A stretch of 61,313 bases of DNA from CAYQOX01 sp964419335 (GTDB taxonomy: Bacteria; Hinthialibacterota; Hinthialibacteria; Hinthialibacterales; Hinthialibacteraceae), in the NCBI GenBank assembly GCA_964419335.1, contig CAYQOX010000030.1, positions 1-61,313 of the forward strand, given 5' to 3'. Position 1 is the stretch's first letter, and each line of letters opens with the position of its first letter. The position numbers and the translations under genes are program-made. Shown here one piece after another: positions 61,102 to 61,313 of this stretch. A model generated the notes under the pieces. That model saw only the letters and a list, made by a program, of their open reading frames with translations, was not told the origin of the DNA and made no database searches.

Positions 61102-61313
61102 TGTGCTGGCACCGTTTGGAAATTGACCCAGGGCAACGTTTGGTTTTTGACCCACCCTTGAGCCTATTTTGATCGTAAATTTGTCGAGATTCTAGGTTTG
61201 AATTCAAAGAATAATCTAGAAGCGATGATGATGTGTTATGACTGTGGATCGTGTGGATAACCGTTGTTTGGTTTTCCATCAGGCTCCGGCAGACACGGCA
61301 CAATCCACAGTCC
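61102..61313 (-). mobile_element. End of an IS21-family insertion sequence (continues past the right edge)
   Basis: The element appears to begin with TGTGCTGGCACC at 61102. Two copies of GTTTGG followed by TTGACCCA (61114-61130 and 61138-61154) are spaced 24 bp apart. These match the multiple terminal repeats of IS21 elements, whose ends carry such TTGACCCA units. Read on the minus strand, this is the region expected after istB, and the transposase genes would lie outside the window. Inside it are TGTGGATAA (61252-61260) and related TGTGGAT units, also seen in the 3' regions of some IS21 members. Confidence 0.62.

Noticed and set aside
61242..61260. Replication origin suggested by a perfect DnaA-box-like sequence
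   Set aside because: There is no box cluster, AT-rich unwinding region or dnaA/dnaN neighbour. Such TGTGGAT units occur in IS21 ends.
61067..61303. 78-codon minus frame at the right edge
   Set aside because: It reads through the terminal repeats of the IS21-like element and into the purA terminator flank. The composition is not protein-like.
1..61313. CRISPR array or cas genes
   Set aside because: I saw no set of regularly spaced direct repeats with unique spacers and no Cas-like protein.

Overview
The window looks like a scaffold (one 100-N gap at 59291-59390) from an uncultivated, moderate-GC, Gram-negative bacterium. It has an outer membrane (TolC-like channel, RND pumps, a lipoprotein adaptor), Tat-type sulfatases, c-di-GMP enzymes and a flagellar-operon-type zinc-ribbon protein. 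The pilin-like secreted protein with an alanine at the prepilin cleavage site, the sulfatase/beta-helix/beta-propeller set and the frequent GTG/TTG starts recall Planctomycetes-like or candidate-phylum (Sumerlaeota/Hydrogenedentota/Omnitrophota-like) genomes. No phylogenetic marker was analysed, so this placement is only an impression.

Layout. 1-9 kb: a frameshifted ribbon-helix-helix protein cut by the left edge; a secreted CBM9-like protein; an ABC-2 exporter with a TPR/discoidin-like partner; rsfS; a YvyF-like zinc protein; an orphan phage portal protein; NDH-2. 9-11.6 kb: a VanZ-like membrane protein, a sulfatase homologue that has lost its active-site residues, DoxX and tRNA-Leu(UAA). 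11.6-28.2 kb: the most unusual region, a minus-strand hybrid efflux locus. In transcription order it holds a coiled-coil/TM protein, a lipoprotein adaptor, an ABC ATPase, an ABC-2 permease, an RND permease, an ABC-2 permease fused to a zinc-less M1-peptidase-like domain, a 1437-residue RND permease fused to an ABC ATPase, and a TolC-like channel. Thus two RND pumps, two paralogous ATPases and two ABC-2 membrane modules share one adaptor and one channel. A 195-bp MITE-like element lies between the fusion gene and the channel gene.

28-35 kb: a glycosidase-like protein, NagB, a glutamine amidotransferase and a GntR/LacI regulator suggest amino-sugar use. Between the glycosidase-like gene and nagB sits an 853-bp unit that looks like a single integron gene cassette: a small unknown gene plus hicBA, followed by an attC-like site. 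It is bounded by two copies of GTTAAAAG. Joining the flanks across these repeats restores an in-frame end to the glycosidase-like gene. 34-47 kb: a TPR protein, a 2-hydroxyacid dehydrogenase, a REC-GGDEF protein with a degenerate receiver, an Agl23-like membrane protein fused to NHL repeats, a MagIII-like DNA glycosylase and a 1712-residue thioester alpha-2-macroglobulin of animal-like layout.

47-61 kb: glnD overlaps a GAF-GAF-HD-GYP-like gene whose metal ligands are eroded. Then come a beta-helix protein and two Tat-dependent sulfatases (likely sulfated-polysaccharide breakdown), a pilin-like protein, a PL22-like beta-propeller, a gap-interrupted gene, purA, and at the right edge the end of an IS21-family element.
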